From the NCBI RefSeq assembly GCF_958295425.1, contig NC_081138.1:20937886-21001885 (forward strand): a stretch of DNA of 64,000 nucleotides, given 5' to 3'. The notes under the pieces are model-generated. The model searched no databases and was not told the origin of the DNA. It worked only from the letters and a program-made list of their open reading frames with translations. Source of the stretch: Solea solea. Its lineage: Eukaryota > Chordata > Actinopteri > Pleuronectiformes > Soleidae. Below are positions 27,101-41,100 of the stretch, piece by piece (positions within the stretch are counted from its first letter, which is position 1; each line of letters opens with the position of its first letter). The translations under genes were made by a program, and so were the position numbers.

Positions 27101-30100
27101 CAATTATTCTGAGCCCTGAGCTGTCCCCGGAGCTAAGGTCATTATGTGAGCATCACTATCATGTCCCCATGGTTCCTCTTCATTTGCAACTTATTTGCAG
27201 GCATTAAAGCATGCAGACGTAGGCGACAGGAAATCTGCGCATAAATAAATTGCCCGCTCTTCAGAGTACATTATTTTTTTTATTTTTTTTTTAAATAAAT
27301 AATAACATTTGCACTTTCATTTTGCCAAAGAACAGCGTTTAATGAAGGAGCCAGAAGTCAGTGTTAAGCAGATGCTGACAGTGTCACACCGGAGCAAAGA
27401 GAGTGGCAATCATTAAAAATACTGCTTATCCAAGGGAAAATTTCCTACTTTAAATGTTCTCTTGCTTTGTCTCGTTCTATGCTGCTGTGCTGTCTTCTCT
27501 CTCCCTGTCTCTCTCTTCCCTTTTCTTTTTTTTAACATTTAGATCCGCCGCTCACCTTCTATTGATCACGCCTAATTTGCATCCAGGAAAAGATGAGATA
27601 CTCAGATATTCACACTCTGAGAGAGGACGATCTCAATGATTTATTCATTTCCAAATCAAAAAAAAAAAAAAAGTGAAAAGGAAGGTAGATGAGAAGGAGA
27701 ATCTTCACAGGCAGCAGGCGACTAGCAGGCTCTGAGGCTGGGCTGCTCTTCTCCACGCCGCCCCCAGGCACATGGTGTGCAAGTCCTCCTAATTAACAAG
27801 GTGAATCATGCTGCTGCTCTCTAATTAGCCAACATGACAATCTAATGGAAACATGCAGGCCGAGCTGGCACACTGAGCTTCACCTCACAAAGCCCTCCAC
27901 TACTGTCCTTTTCCCACATGAATTCCACAGAAATGACACCTCCAGTTTGAAATGGAATACGGACAAAAGACGAGCCCGAGTTGTTCAGGGAAGTGTGTTT
28001 ATGTGAGAGGTCAGACGGGAGAAGTGAGCTGGTGGAGACTTTCTTTTCTTTTCTTTTTTCCCCCCCCCCGTTCTCCTCAGCTATCCTCGTATGCGTGGTG
28101 TTTGTTGCCTAATTGCAACGTGTCCTGCCTCCCTCTCACTTATATCCCAAGCACAGGAGGATGGCACCTCGCCACCAGCGTAGCTCGGTATGCCCAATTC
28201 CCATGTCGCTGGAGTCCCAACGAGTGCTCCGGCACACAAAGAGAAAAGTGAACCTACAGGCTTCTACAGCAGAGGAGATGAGTCGCTATCTCCCTCTGAG
28301 GCACAAGAAGAAGAAGAAAAAAAAATCTCCTTTTTTGTTGTTTTCCTTCTCATTACAGTACTTTGTAATATTCGAAAACACACAGGAACACCAAAGGTAT
28401 TTTTAATGCTTGCCTTTTTTCTTGTAATAAATCTCGAGGTGAAAAAAAAAAAGAAAAGAAAAGAACTGAAGTTAAGACGACCGACAACAAAGCAACAAAT
28501 AAAAACAGGCTACACTGCACTGTACACATCTCGAGGACCAGCAGACATTTCTAAGTGTTGATTAAATTATTCACATCGACTCCTTGAAGGATCTTTTCAA
28601 AATTGAGCTACAGTTGGAATCATTTCTAATAAAAGGGCACCTGCTAAATGGACCTCATTTGTATGGAGAAAAGAAATAAGGAAACCAGACAAGAAAAGGA
28701 AGAAAAAAACACATGAGCTGAATCTTCTTCTACTCGCAAGTTGACCATGAACATGAATGCTGCTCCTCACATAAAGGGTTGTGCATCTGTGAGGCCAGAA
28801 GATAAGAATATAACAACTATGAATTGGGACACACAAAACAGCAGGAATTCTCTTTGAAAGTCAGCAAAGAAAGAGAGAAAACACGGAGGAGGGGAGCAGG
28901 CTTTTGCCCTGGGGCCTGCCTAATGGGGGAAACTGCCTCTTTGAGCAGTGCAGTTTGGTGAAGGCCAGAGGATTAGAGCCTATGAACTCGCACATATAAC
29001 TGGCCTGATAGTGTAAAAACTAAGGGAATGCTACAGTGTCCTCTGACATATTAGAGCCTCTAGTCTATGAAAAAGCACGAGGCTCTGACTGGGCTCTCAG
29101 TGTGGGTGGATTCCAATTTTTTCCATGACCTGGTCACTCGTGGAGGACGTCAGGCCAATCAAAAAAACAAAAACACGTATGTGAATATTAGCTGGGTTGT
29201 GATTCAAATATTAATGTACACAATTATGTATGAGGCTTAAAGAATGTGAATGTTTCACATTTTTAGCCTAATATGATTCATAGAATCCAACATAGAAGGA
29301 TGCATAAATGCAGGCTCGTCATTGGAGCCGCACAAGGGTCAAAGTTAAGTTTGAGCTGAATTGATGTGGTAATGTTGCTGTGTCGAAATGGGTGAAAATT
29401 CCTGCAGAGGAACAATATTTTTTTTTAAAATAAGCCTTAGAGAATGCAACTGGACAGCTCCAGGTTTCTCTGGGTGTTGTTCTGGAATCACTCTGTGCAA
29501 GAAGTGGATTGTTTTGATTCAAGGGCATGGTAATGTGGGAGACTGGTGGGGGGGAAAAAAGGGGAAAGAAGGAGGAGAAAAGGGGAGAAGAAACACTTGG
29601 CTATCAGATGACATTAACCCTATTTTAACCGTTATTCATCCGGGAAAGCTTGACGACACTCAACGCTGCTGCTGTCGACCATCACCCACTTCTACACAGA
29701 AGAAGATGGAGTGAAACAAAAGGAACAAACAAACAATCAAACAACTAGTATACTTTAGTGGAAAGAAGGGATTTTAATATAACTTCCACAAGTCAGACAA
29801 TAGTGACATTCCATCACAACAAGCCGAGTCGATGGTCAAGCTAATAAAGTTAATAAATCAGCTTAACTCATCCATTTGGTCTTCGCTGTAACAGCTGTTG
29901 CTCACCTGAGTTGCATCAAATGCATTTAAATCCCTGCGTGTGTGTGTGTGTGTGTGTAATATTTGTAGATTTCAAGCTGATGTGTCCAGTTGGCACCACA
30001 GTGGGACTCGGGAGTTCTCGCCCACATGAGCTGTGCCACACGGAGAAAGTATCAACGTGGTTGGTCTCTGCAGCTGAACCAGACCAAACAGGCGATCTGT

Positions 30101-33100
30101 CCAACTGGAGTAACCAATTTGTCTTCCCCACTCGTCACCCCACCCCCACCCCCACCCCCACCCCTCTTCACCTGGCCTCTCCTCCACTCCGCTTGATTCC
30201 TGCGTCCAGTTGTGCCTGCAGACGCAGCTGCGATGATGAATCTTTGGCTGCAGTGCATCTGTGTGTCTGACATCGTGATGTATCTCCACCGGCCTTAACT
30301 CTTTCTCCATGTCTCTCGATGCCCCTCCGCCCCACCCTCAAGTCTCCTTTCCTCTCCGTCTCTTTGTCTCTGTCTCTCGCACTGGTCCCCTCTGTCTCCC
30401 GCTCTCTCATTCTCTCACTCTCAATGATTAGGCATTGCCTGGCCTCCTGCCTCACTGATGGAACAGGCAGAACACACAGACCCACCGCTAACAACAACAA
30501 CAAACAGGAACTGAGCTCCACGATTTGCCCATTGATTTTCACTCGGGGCATTTCTGAAATAGCTCATCTGACCTTTCGGCCAAATGCTAGTGAATGGAGG
30601 AAGCAGAGGTGCTAGACTGCTCTGCCTCTCTCACGCAAAAAATCTCTGCCAGCGATTTCTGGAGCAGCGGTTGTGGATTAAGTTGCTGGTGCAAATAATG
30701 ATACGGCATTAGAGACATGGCATGAATATACAACGCTGAGATTCTGCTAAGAGCTCTGCAGCGCCGACAGTGTTTATAAAACAAAGAGGTCAGATCTGAA
30801 ACGAAAGACCGCGGCATCGACACAAGAAGATTTCATCAAACTTAATGACACTGCATTTGTTAGATTATGAGATAGTTCATGGATTGTTCAAAATTCTTTA
30901 CTCACTAGGGAGCATGAATGTGCTTAATAAATGTCAGTCATCAACCTCTGAGAGTCAAAAATATGTTACGTGCAGGTGAAAGTTTTGGGTCTGATGGTGG
31001 CTCTAGAGCAAGGCTTTCAATACTGTGAGGTACGGAGTGCACTGAGGGAGACCGAGATAAAGTGTGAGGTGGAAGGAACAGGTGCATGACGCTGATCTGA
31101 AAACAATTATTATTAATTATTATAAGCTGGTCACCTGACTTGGCTCGGTCGTCAAAAGGGTCAGCAGTCGGAGCAGAGGTCGTCGCAGGCTTTTACGCTC
31201 AAAAGCTTATTGTTTTAAAGCCTGTGCCAAAACACATATTTTTATTCAAAACATGAATCATATAGGTACCATTATCTCTGATGTTGTAAACGGACATCCA
31301 CAGATCCGCTTAGAAATAACAGAAGACAGATAACTTCATGCTACGCCTAGAGAAAATCACAATTTCATATTTTCTTTGGTATCAAATGAAGCCAGTGACA
31401 TTTGTCTGTAAATCCATGGGCGCATTGCAAATATGACCTATTTATCACTAATGTGGCACAAACACATTACACTAAAGGTCAAAGGGCAGCCATGGGAATT
31501 AAGAAGGTGCTGGTTTCTTGATGGAAAGGGAAAAGGTATGAACTAACTAATACTGTTACGGCCTGATTGATTGAGGCTATTCAAGTACTCGTGATGTGAC
31601 CTATGTGGAACGACAGGGTGTAAATAAATGTCACTTTGTTGGACCAAAAACTCTTTTCTTTCCTCCACTAAATCCCGGTAATGATGAGGCATCGTGGAGA
31701 TGCACAGGAGACTCTTGTGTTCTCACCTCCTTTGTGTAGTTTTCCTAAGTCGATAGTTTAAGGACGAAGGTGTTGCATGATTTATAAAACTGTAAAATCC
31801 TACGAGGCGGAAATTTCGGGCTATGAAAATGAAATTGCCTTGAGTTGAGATTCAATCTGAACTTTGACAGTTCATACCATCGTTTTACTGCTCGTGATTT
31901 AAAGCTGTTGTGATCGGGATCTCTTGGAAAAAAGTGTTGATTGTTGATTTTCATTCGCAGGTTGTTAAAATCCTATAGTTTGAAGATCACAGCTCTCTGC
32001 CCTGAGCCCCCTCTTATCAGAAGACCACAGAAAGACACACTTGTTTCACATATGACCCGAGGCGATCTCACCATCTCTGAGAGACTGCTGATGATAACAC
32101 GTGTTTTATTGTGTTTCGTTGTCTGATTATCTTTTAGACTCTCCTTTTTAGGTCTCTCTGTGGTTGGTCAAAGTTAACCGCCTTGAACCAGATTTTGCAA
32201 TGGCTGTAAACGGAGCCCTGGAGGAGTTTAGTTCTCTTTTCGACCTCTTTATTTACATTACACTGAAATGTTATCATGGAATTATCGATCAATGATTCCA
32301 AATACAACTGCTATTACTACTTCCCACTGCTCGGGGTCTGCAGTGGTTAATTTACAGACACACTCTCACCTGCCTCATGCCCCAGCTCAACTTAAACTCA
32401 AAAACGTAAAATATAATTCCATCTCTTCAAAACTGTTTGGTCTTTGTCGTTGCATGTGCGCGTGTGTGTGTGTGTGTGAGTGTGAATGAGCATGTACGTA
32501 TGATCATGGAGAGAGGCTTAAAGAGAGCCTCAGCTCCTCTGCCCCATCGCCTGGAAGAGTAGCTTGGGCTCATTATCCTGATGAAATTTGCGCAGATGTG
32601 TGAGCTGCCGACAGACTCTGCAGTGACACAAACAGCCAGCCCTGTCCCCTTTAGCCAGTCAGGTGATGAAAACTGGAGCGGCACGGGGGCTGAGAAACGA
32701 CGGCCATTAAGCAGAAAAAGAAAGAGGTGAGGGAGGGCTGGCAGAGGGGTGTTGCATATATGGGTAGGTGGAGGGGGCAAGTTGGATGGTAGTGCCTCTA
32801 TCTATCAGGAGCAAGCGTTACGTAAAAGTAACAGTTTTCCAAACCATCTACTTAAAATTCTAGGTGAAGATGTGCATATGTGCATCTCCTCACGAAGCAC
32901 TAATCTGCCCATATCCAGATGACGAGCGGACTGCCACTTAACAGGGAGGAGATCCACTTTGATCACATGGCCCCCGGGGCAGACCGATCATGCTGCCTAT
33001 TACGCTACTTCATTTGCATATGTGGAGCTTATGGGTAAGCGAAGATCTAGTGTGAATGTTTGAAACTGCAGCAGGGCTCACTGTTGCTCGGAAGAAACGT

Positions 33101-36100
33101 CCGGGAGAGAAGCAGAGAAAAGACAGGACGCTGCCAGTAGCCAGAGGTAAGAGAAGTCAACTTGTCACTTGAAGGTCACAAGTTCAACAACAAAGACTGT
33201 GAGGGTAAAATCCTGGAATTTAAATACTTTGGCCAAACAACAATGCTAAGTTGCCCCTGAGCCACATTCACAGTTAGCCCTTTATATACATGAATGGCTG
33301 CATGGGCGAAATTGAAGGACAGTGGTTGCACTGTGGAGCTGTCAGGTGGAATATTGTGGAACTGAGAGCAAAAAAAAAAATGACAACGTTAGCACATAAG
33401 TGCTCAGTAAACTTTATCTGGATTAACAAAAGGCTCTTTTTAAGTGGCTCAGAGGAAACCACATCTGTCTCTTTCTGCATCAACAACAACAACAACAACA
33501 ACAACAGGTGAATGGTGTCTGTTTTTATACTTCTGCCTATACCGACTTCTCCGTGGAAGCTCCAAACAATCCTCTTGATCCTTGTTAGCGAGCCAAGGAC
33601 TAAACGCACCCCATGAAGTTATTCTCGCATAAACACAGGAGGTGTGTGTGTGTGTGGGGGGGGGGGGGGGTGAAAAAAGCAAATGCAAACTTCCAATGTG
33701 ACAGAAGTATTTCGTTTGCGTAAACAACATTAACCAACCACTAAAAGAAGAGTGGGCTACTTTCTGAGATCCACGGGGGGTTTTTATTATACACAAAGAC
33801 CTACTCTTGAAATAAGGAGGATATAGAACTGCGTGACGAAAAGAAGTTCAGTGCACTACATTACGTTAGAACACTTCCCACTTTGTACTTTGTTTGTACT
33901 TTCTAGCAGTGAAAGTTAATGCATTGCTGCATCCACAACTCTCTTTCAACTTACTGCTTTGACTGAACAATGTATATTTCTGCAGCTGGACAAGTTTGCT
34001 CATGCTACTTTTTTCTTATTGCCTTATGAGCCTCAATAGACAACTTTTTGGCTTAAATGAATCATTATGATGCTAAAACAGTCACTGTCTGCATTCAAAT
34101 GTGTTATTGTCGTGGCCATGAGGAGTGAGTTTTCATGGAAAATTGACAACTTGATTTACGGCAGCAAAAATAACTACATACTGCACAAAATGATAAAGAG
34201 AAATAGCATTCAGCCAGTATCTATCATGTTTTTCATGCAGAAGGAGCTGATATGCGCACAAAAGTTGCCTCTTACTGAATAAACCTAAGGAGTCCACCAC
34301 TGTTACTCCTGTACACCCTGTCCCTGACAGCTCATCTTTTAGCAAAAGCAAAATTAATAGTAATTTGTCAAAATCCAAACTGGCATAAGATGAAGATGCT
34401 AAAACGCTAGAAATGAGGGAAAAGACAAAAGAAGGGGTGGAGGAAAAAAAGGCAGCGTCTCTTCAGTGCTTGGAAAATCATTTTTACACACGTGGACATC
34501 AATCGGCACAAATTATTCCTCGAACTTTTTTAAGTCTGACTTTAAATGGCATTACATATGTAGTGAGGCATGAAAAATTAATACGCTGGAGTCGGGGAAA
34601 TGTCAAGGGTAATGATCTCCGCTGCAGCTTACCTCCTTAGCTTTCTGTTTCAGTCGAGCTTGCTCTGGGTCCTCTTGCCTGGAGCGACTCTGTGGAGTAA
34701 AAAGGAGGAGGGGGTGGGGGGGGAGGGAAACACAGGTTAACAGCTGGTTTAGGGAGCCCACCCCACCACCACCCCCGTCGCCCACTCATCTGTTGCTGCT
34801 GCAGCAAAAAATAGTGCAAAATGGGAACAGGATACAGAGGTGTCAAGGACATCGTATTTGAATTCAGAGAAGTGCGATGGAGCGCCCCTCGGGGGGCAGT
34901 GGCCTTTAAACCTGCTCCAGATCCAGCCCTAAATAAGCCGCTGGAGGGGGATTCTAATCAAAAAAGGTTATTAAAAATTCTGCACGAGCCAGAACACACA
35001 CACACACACCCACAGACATACACACACAGGGCAAAGGATGTAGTGAGTATCAGTGGCAGTGGCTGAGCATGTGTATGTGTGCATCACAGTGAGCCAGTGT
35101 GGCTAGTACCCATTGCTGTGAGTGTGTGGGTGCGCGCGCGTGCACGTGCACGTGTACGTGTGTGTGTCCCTGGCGTAACAACACAGCACTTCTATTTTAA
35201 TCAGCAGTGAAGATCTGGGTGGATGTACTTGTCCCTGGGAATCCTTCACCACTGCTAAACGTACATGTACGGCTGACCACTGCAGGCGATCCCGCGCATC
35301 ACGGTTCTGCAAACTAAATGAATACAGTTGTTTGGATTAGCCAGAATTAGGTCAGGTCCATAAAACCCCCCTAAGACTTTTGTTATCCACTGATACTTTG
35401 TAAAAAAAAGGTGTATCGTATAGGCCTACTGTAAGTGAAACATGTGTGAAAGGATTACACCATAACACGCCATAACAGAGTACCTTCCAAGCGTCAAACA
35501 GTTTGTTTCCAAATTTAGTTTTATAGATTATTTTCACACCCGAGTGTGTGCCTTCCTCCAAAACAGGAGCTCATGCTAACGCTGCCCATTCCTCTTCTCA
35601 TCCTCCCGTCTTTTGCACCAAGACTCTCTCTCTTCCCAGCCGTCCCACTAATTGGCTTTAAAGATATCAGGCAGTTCACGTACTGGTCGGTATCTTAAAC
35701 AAGACTAATGTGTTTGCCCTCTGGTTGCCCAGAGCCTCCCCCAGGACTTGAGTCATATTTGAAATGGACGCCATGGAGGAAGGGAGGGCGGTTGTAAGAG
35801 AAGAGAGGGGTGGAGGGAGGATTATTTTGTGTGTGTTTTTTAAGGGGTCAAATTAGCTGGTGCTGAAGCGGGAGAGAGGCAAGCAGTGAGGTGGGAGGCG
35901 GCAGGCAAAGGAGTAGGAGGGGCTAGTACAGATGGACTGTTGACAGAGGGCAGTGGTGCCACTGGCATGCTTTACATCTCCTCTGTCAGCTGCCCTGGTT
36001 TCCCCACTGACGGGAGACAGCAGAGGGGAGAGATGGAGAAGAGGACTGGGAAATGGACACTGACAAGCTTTGCTGCGTGTGGGTGAATCATACTGTACTT

Positions 36101-39100
36101 GAAAGGAAGGTCAGACTTTTTTAATGCGTGGCCGTATGACGTACTGACACACAGTCAATGTTGACACAAGTGACACAAACATATCAAACACAGCTCCAGT
36201 ATCCCTCTTACTTAAAGATGCTGATTTTTCTTTTTGGACGTTTGGAGTGTGCAAGTTAACGACCATAACAAGATAATATATCGTAGACCAGAGGTGGCAA
36301 ACTGGCGGCCCGTGGGCCACATGCAGCCCACCACTTAATATCATAATATTATAATAAAAACATGGCCAACTACCTCTTCTTCTTCTTCCTTTAAACACAG
36401 CACGTGTGGCTGAGGCACCAGCTGCAAGCGAGGTGATTAAATATAGACAAAATATAATACTATACTATACTATAATCACAATAATGAGACATTCAACTTT
36501 ACATTAAATATATAGAAGCTTGTTTGTTGTTTTAATTACGGTTGTACATGTTATTATTTCCTTAATTTTCCTTTAAGTTATACATTGTTCCATATCAAAA
36601 CAAGCACTTTTACTTTGAAATGCTGTGAAATATCATGATGGATATCTTTATTGCGATATCATGATGGAATATTGTGTTATGATTTGAACTCATATTGTTC
36701 ACAAGCTAAAGGACAATAGTTTTTTCCGACTTTATTTTCTCAACTTAAGCATGTGTAGATTTTATTAGTCGGGCCTTCGTTGCGTGGCTAAAATCTGTTT
36801 TTCCTTGTGTCCCCAGTGTCAGCCCTGTTTTCAGTAAATGAGACATCCTCTGCTACTTTGAGTATGTACCAAATGATTGTCTTACATGCCCTTTATTGAC
36901 TAATACTAACCAATGAGTGTGCTGTAACTGTTACATTCAGGTCAGGCTTGCACGTGGAAAGAGTAGAATTAAATCAACATTGAGTAATCTGTCAATATAT
37001 ATTATATACTCAATATTACATGAAGTAGGTGTAAAAACGCTCTGCACAGCATGTGAGGGGGGTAAAAATGAGAGAGGAGACATTTATGTCTTCTGGCTGC
37101 GTAACATTACACAGCTTTGAGGCTTATGATGTATTCAGTGATGGATTTCTCTCTGTGTGGGTTGGACATTGGTCTAAAATGGCGAGTGCAAACAAAACGA
37201 TCCCTTTTGTCATTTTCAATATTTTTTAAGAATGCATTTTAAAGAGTTAAAATATGGCATTCAGGATTTGTTGGACACGTGCACTTTATATTAATAACAA
37301 TGAAAACGTGTGAAACATAAGGGGGGATGAATTTTAACTTTATAATATATTTCATCAGCCGATAGTAATTCTCATTACCAAGCTATTACCTGGACATTAT
37401 TCACTGTAATGTTAAAATTATGATATTGTTATTAACGAGCTGGCAATTACATTAGAAATATGATGGTATCAGTAGATTACTTCCCTATTAGTAAAACGAT
37501 TACCATACTATTACCATGTTTTTACTGTACTGTACAGTAGAGCTGAAACAATTAATCGATTATTAATCAATCGACAACTATTTTGATAATCGATTAATCG
37601 ATTTGAAGCTTTTTTCATGATTAAAACAAGATTTACGATTGTTTAAGCTTCTTAAATGTGAATGTTTTCTTAATTTCTTTGCTCTGGATAACAAAGAAAT
37701 CCTTCAAAGTGAATCAGTCGTTGGATAAATGCCATATTATCTTACATACACACATTATAAACGTCGAAACAGTCAGAAAAAAGATTTTGCACACAAATAA
37801 ATGCAGTCATGAAGTGTGCTGGTGTAATACATTTACCCTCATCAGGCAAATATCTCTTTCCAAACTTCTCCTTGACCTGAAATGCCATGGCAACAGGAGG
37901 CAAAAAAAAACCACGGACACGGCCACGAGGGGAAGTCAAACTATCCTCGTCAGGGCTTGTGTAATACAAAAAGCCCTGTGGTGAGCCCTTACTGATAGAA
38001 CTTGGTTAAAGTACAAAATCCTGTTAATAAAGACAAATCTTCACAGTTGTTTTTTTTTGTTTTTTTAAATAGAACTTAAAACTGACAGAGAGGCTCTTAA
38101 AGCTTTACCATTCCCTTTTTAACAACACGCTTTACTGGCTTGTGTCCTGCTGAGGGAAAATGATTTCTTTCACTAACAGGAGTGACGTGATCTGGTTCTA
38201 GTCAGACCTTAGGACCTGACTATTTATTCTTTTAGGAGAATAAATAGTTAGTTGGTAAGGTCTGGTAACCGGGGTTCATGAATGAGGTGCTTTTCTAATG
38301 TCCTGCATGACAGGACCAGAGCATAACAATGCAATTAAGACGCTGAGGTGTGCTGCAGTGAGGATCTTTACTGTTGGACATTGGCTCTATTTAAATTTAA
38401 TTAAATTAACCTAGCCGTCTGCTAATGTCGCCCCGCAGGGCATATTCATTTAGAAAAGAGTCTCTCTGTCTCTTTTTATTTTTAGTCTATAGTGACCCTC
38501 ACAAATTTAAAGACTTATTATTCACGGATAAACAAATCCATAAAAAAAAAGAAGAAAAGAAACAAAATAGTGGGCGGGTAAAAATACAAAGGACCTGTTA
38601 TGGAACAGGTAACTTTAATATTGTTATATAAAACTTGTGTAGATATTATTTGTTTCTTTTATAGTCATGGTGCAACGTTGACCAATCTATTAATTGGATT
38701 AAACGGAAAAATACACTGTTTATTAATAGTTTTTCATCAAAGTACAAAAACCAATAACACTACATTAATAAAAAAAAATTTAAAAATACTATTATTATGC
38801 AATCATTATTTATAATTGGAGTATGGAGGATTCAGAATTTTTTTCTCACTAAATAATTGAATCAACTGAATAACAGCGTGAATAACATTTGACTTCAAAA
38901 CTAATGGAGCCAAGACAAGAAATTGCTTTGATATCTAATTTTTATGGACTTCACTGTATTTCTGATGTTTTAAATGAATCACTCGGCAACAAATTATGAC
39001 TGCCAAATATTTTAACTTAACTAACCCGCTGGTTAATTGCAAGTCTGTAGCATAACCTTCACCACTGTCAGACTATTAGACTCTATCTAGTACCCAGTCC

Positions 39101-41062
39101 TTATCTTCTCTAGTCCATCCAATCAGTGAGAATTCTCCAATTCACCTTATTTTTGAAACAACTTTGGTATCAAAGAGATATTCTTTCAAGATTTTCTTGC
39201 AGTAACGTATAGTAGTGCATATTTTGATGAGAAATAGATAAAGCTTGAAAAATCACCAAAATCGTTAAGCCCTACTATATTCAAATAGATGGATACACTG
39301 GCTTATTTGACATCTATACTGTTTTTCAGGTTCTACATGGGGCTGGGTGAGCGTGTGGTGAGTGTATGGGAGTTGCACGGTATATAGGCATCCTCCTCCC
39401 TGCTGTGTCCAGAGAAGAAGAGCCAGGACAGAGGAGCCCGGGGGCCAGAAGCCTGGGAGGACACAGGGAGGTCACTTCATCCACTAGAGTCACACTCTAA
39501 TTCATCTGTCAGGGGCCTGCACAGGAGCAACATGGACACACACACACACTTACACGCGCACATACGCCAGTACGCAAGCACACACTGTTGCATGGGAGCA
39601 AAACAACTCTCTCACAAATATACACACACACACACACACACGCACACAAGCATGTGGCAGGATGCTGCATTTGAAAACAACTTACTTTCGCAGCTTTCAA
39701 AAGGATCTCTCTCTCCTCCTCGTCCTTCCTCTGCTTCTCGATTCTCTCCAGCTGCTCGAAGAAGCGGAGCTGAGAGCGAACGTCTGCAGCCTGCTCGTAG
39801 CACTCATCATCCTGACATGCAGACAGAGAGAACATCACCGCTACGGTATCAGTTAAAAAAAAAAGGTCTGTGTCCCATTTAGTTGTTGACTCGGACATTT
39901 CACACAGAACTTCTACACACAGGGAATGATCTGGAAAACAATAAAATAAACACCTGTTGTTCACTGTGAAGATGTATTCCAACAGGTGCTGCATTTCTCT
40001 TGATATCAATGGCAGAAATGGTCTAATCTTGTCTAAGTCTCCATCACTCAACAAAAAAAACAACAGATATCAAGCCTCAATAAATGGTAAAATATTGAGG
40101 ACTTTACAACAACAACTCTAAATAATAATCAACGCGTCTATTGATTATAAACACAATTGATCTACTTCATTTGTGATGATATAAGATGGAAAATAATGCA
40201 TCCAGCACCAATTATCATTAACGCACACTGAGAAGACGAAGATTTGTATTTGACACACACAGGCTTTCTACACATATATATATGTATATTTCTATACATA
40301 TATATCTATACATATTTACTCAATTTATACGTTTACAATGGTTGATTTGCAACTGTAAAACATGGACTTATTATCCTTTTACAAGCAAAAAATCTCTTTT
40401 GACCCTCATGTGAGCATATGATGGCGCCCTTTACTCTGACATGAACCTAGCAGACAAAACAACAAAAACACAATAGCATAACACTTTAATTACAATAAAT
40501 AAATAAATTAATAAATAAACTTCCCGATGAACCGCACATCTGGTTGAACCAAGAAGACAGAAGTAACGACAGTCAGAACAAATCAAAAGTCGATAAGGCA
40601 CTAACTTTTTTTTTTCTATTTACAGACTGATCTTTACACTGTGAGCATCACCAGACACTTGGGAAAAGAAAAGACGAAAGGTAAAAAACAACTTTTGTAG
40701 GTCATCAAAAGTTAATAGGATGATTGCTTATTTCACGTGTGAGTGTGTATATCTGCATCTGCAGCTCTGTTCTCCCCTTGCACTTGATTCATTATTCCAT
40801 TATTTGTATTGTTACGTGTATGTATGAGCGCGCGTGTGAGAGAGAGAGACAGGGAGAGGGAGAGGGAGAGGGAGAGAGAGAGGGAGAGTGAGAGGCACAG
40901 AACACAAAAGGCACATCAGAGGAAGCTCATTGCCAGCACCACCTCCCTTTCCCTCTCTTATCCAGTCTCCCTCCTCTTTGTAGCAGCGCTGAGCCTGCAC
41001 TCTCCTGCCGCCACTGCCAAAGCCAGGGTGCTCTTTAAGGCCGCTTCATCTTTTGGTCTTTT

Positions 41063-41100
<38 letters not shown>

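Larger units (their letters stand above)
21296..34632 (-). other. taf4 intron (13.3 kb); no other gene seen
   Basis: The intron runs from donor gtaagc (at 34632) to acceptor ag (at 21296). It holds microsatellites at 21590-21610, 24411-24475, 29938-29957, 32460-32478, 33481-33506 and 33642-33670, and a C-rich G4-type tract at 30136-30165. A CRE plus TATA arrangement lies near 24551-24625, a TAAT-rich block near 27785-27870 and an octamer-containing block near 32880-33150. Open frames such as 22399-22836 and 23105-23527 (minus) show no domain I recognise. Confidence 0.85.
34690..39685 (-). other. taf4 intron (5.0 kb); repeats only
   Basis: The transcribed strand runs from donor gtaagt at 39685 to acceptor ag at 34690. 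It contains CA and CG-alternating tracts (34987-35031, 35115-35168), a dispersed-repeat fragment at 36288-36333, an AATCGATTA-type dispersed element at 37541-37735, a hairpin at 38204-38263 and CA tracts close to the donor. AT content is high from 36400 to 39300. No gene seen. Confidence 0.85.

Noticed and set aside
28190..28561. 123-codon plus-strand open frame
   Set aside because: Lys/Glu-rich low-complexity sequence from GAA and poly-A runs; no start or splice support.
30168..30551. 127-codon minus-strand open frame
   Set aside because: Arg/Glu-rich because it translates CT-rich repeats; no domain and no splice context.
36660..36820. Candidate independent RNA gene in AT-rich sequence
   Set aside because: No tRNA or snRNA structure could be drawn; probably repeat-derived.
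39532..39882. 116-codon plus-strand open frame overlapping a taf4 exon
   Set aside because: It is the antisense of the exon at 39686-39811 plus CA repeat; the conserved protein is on the other strand.
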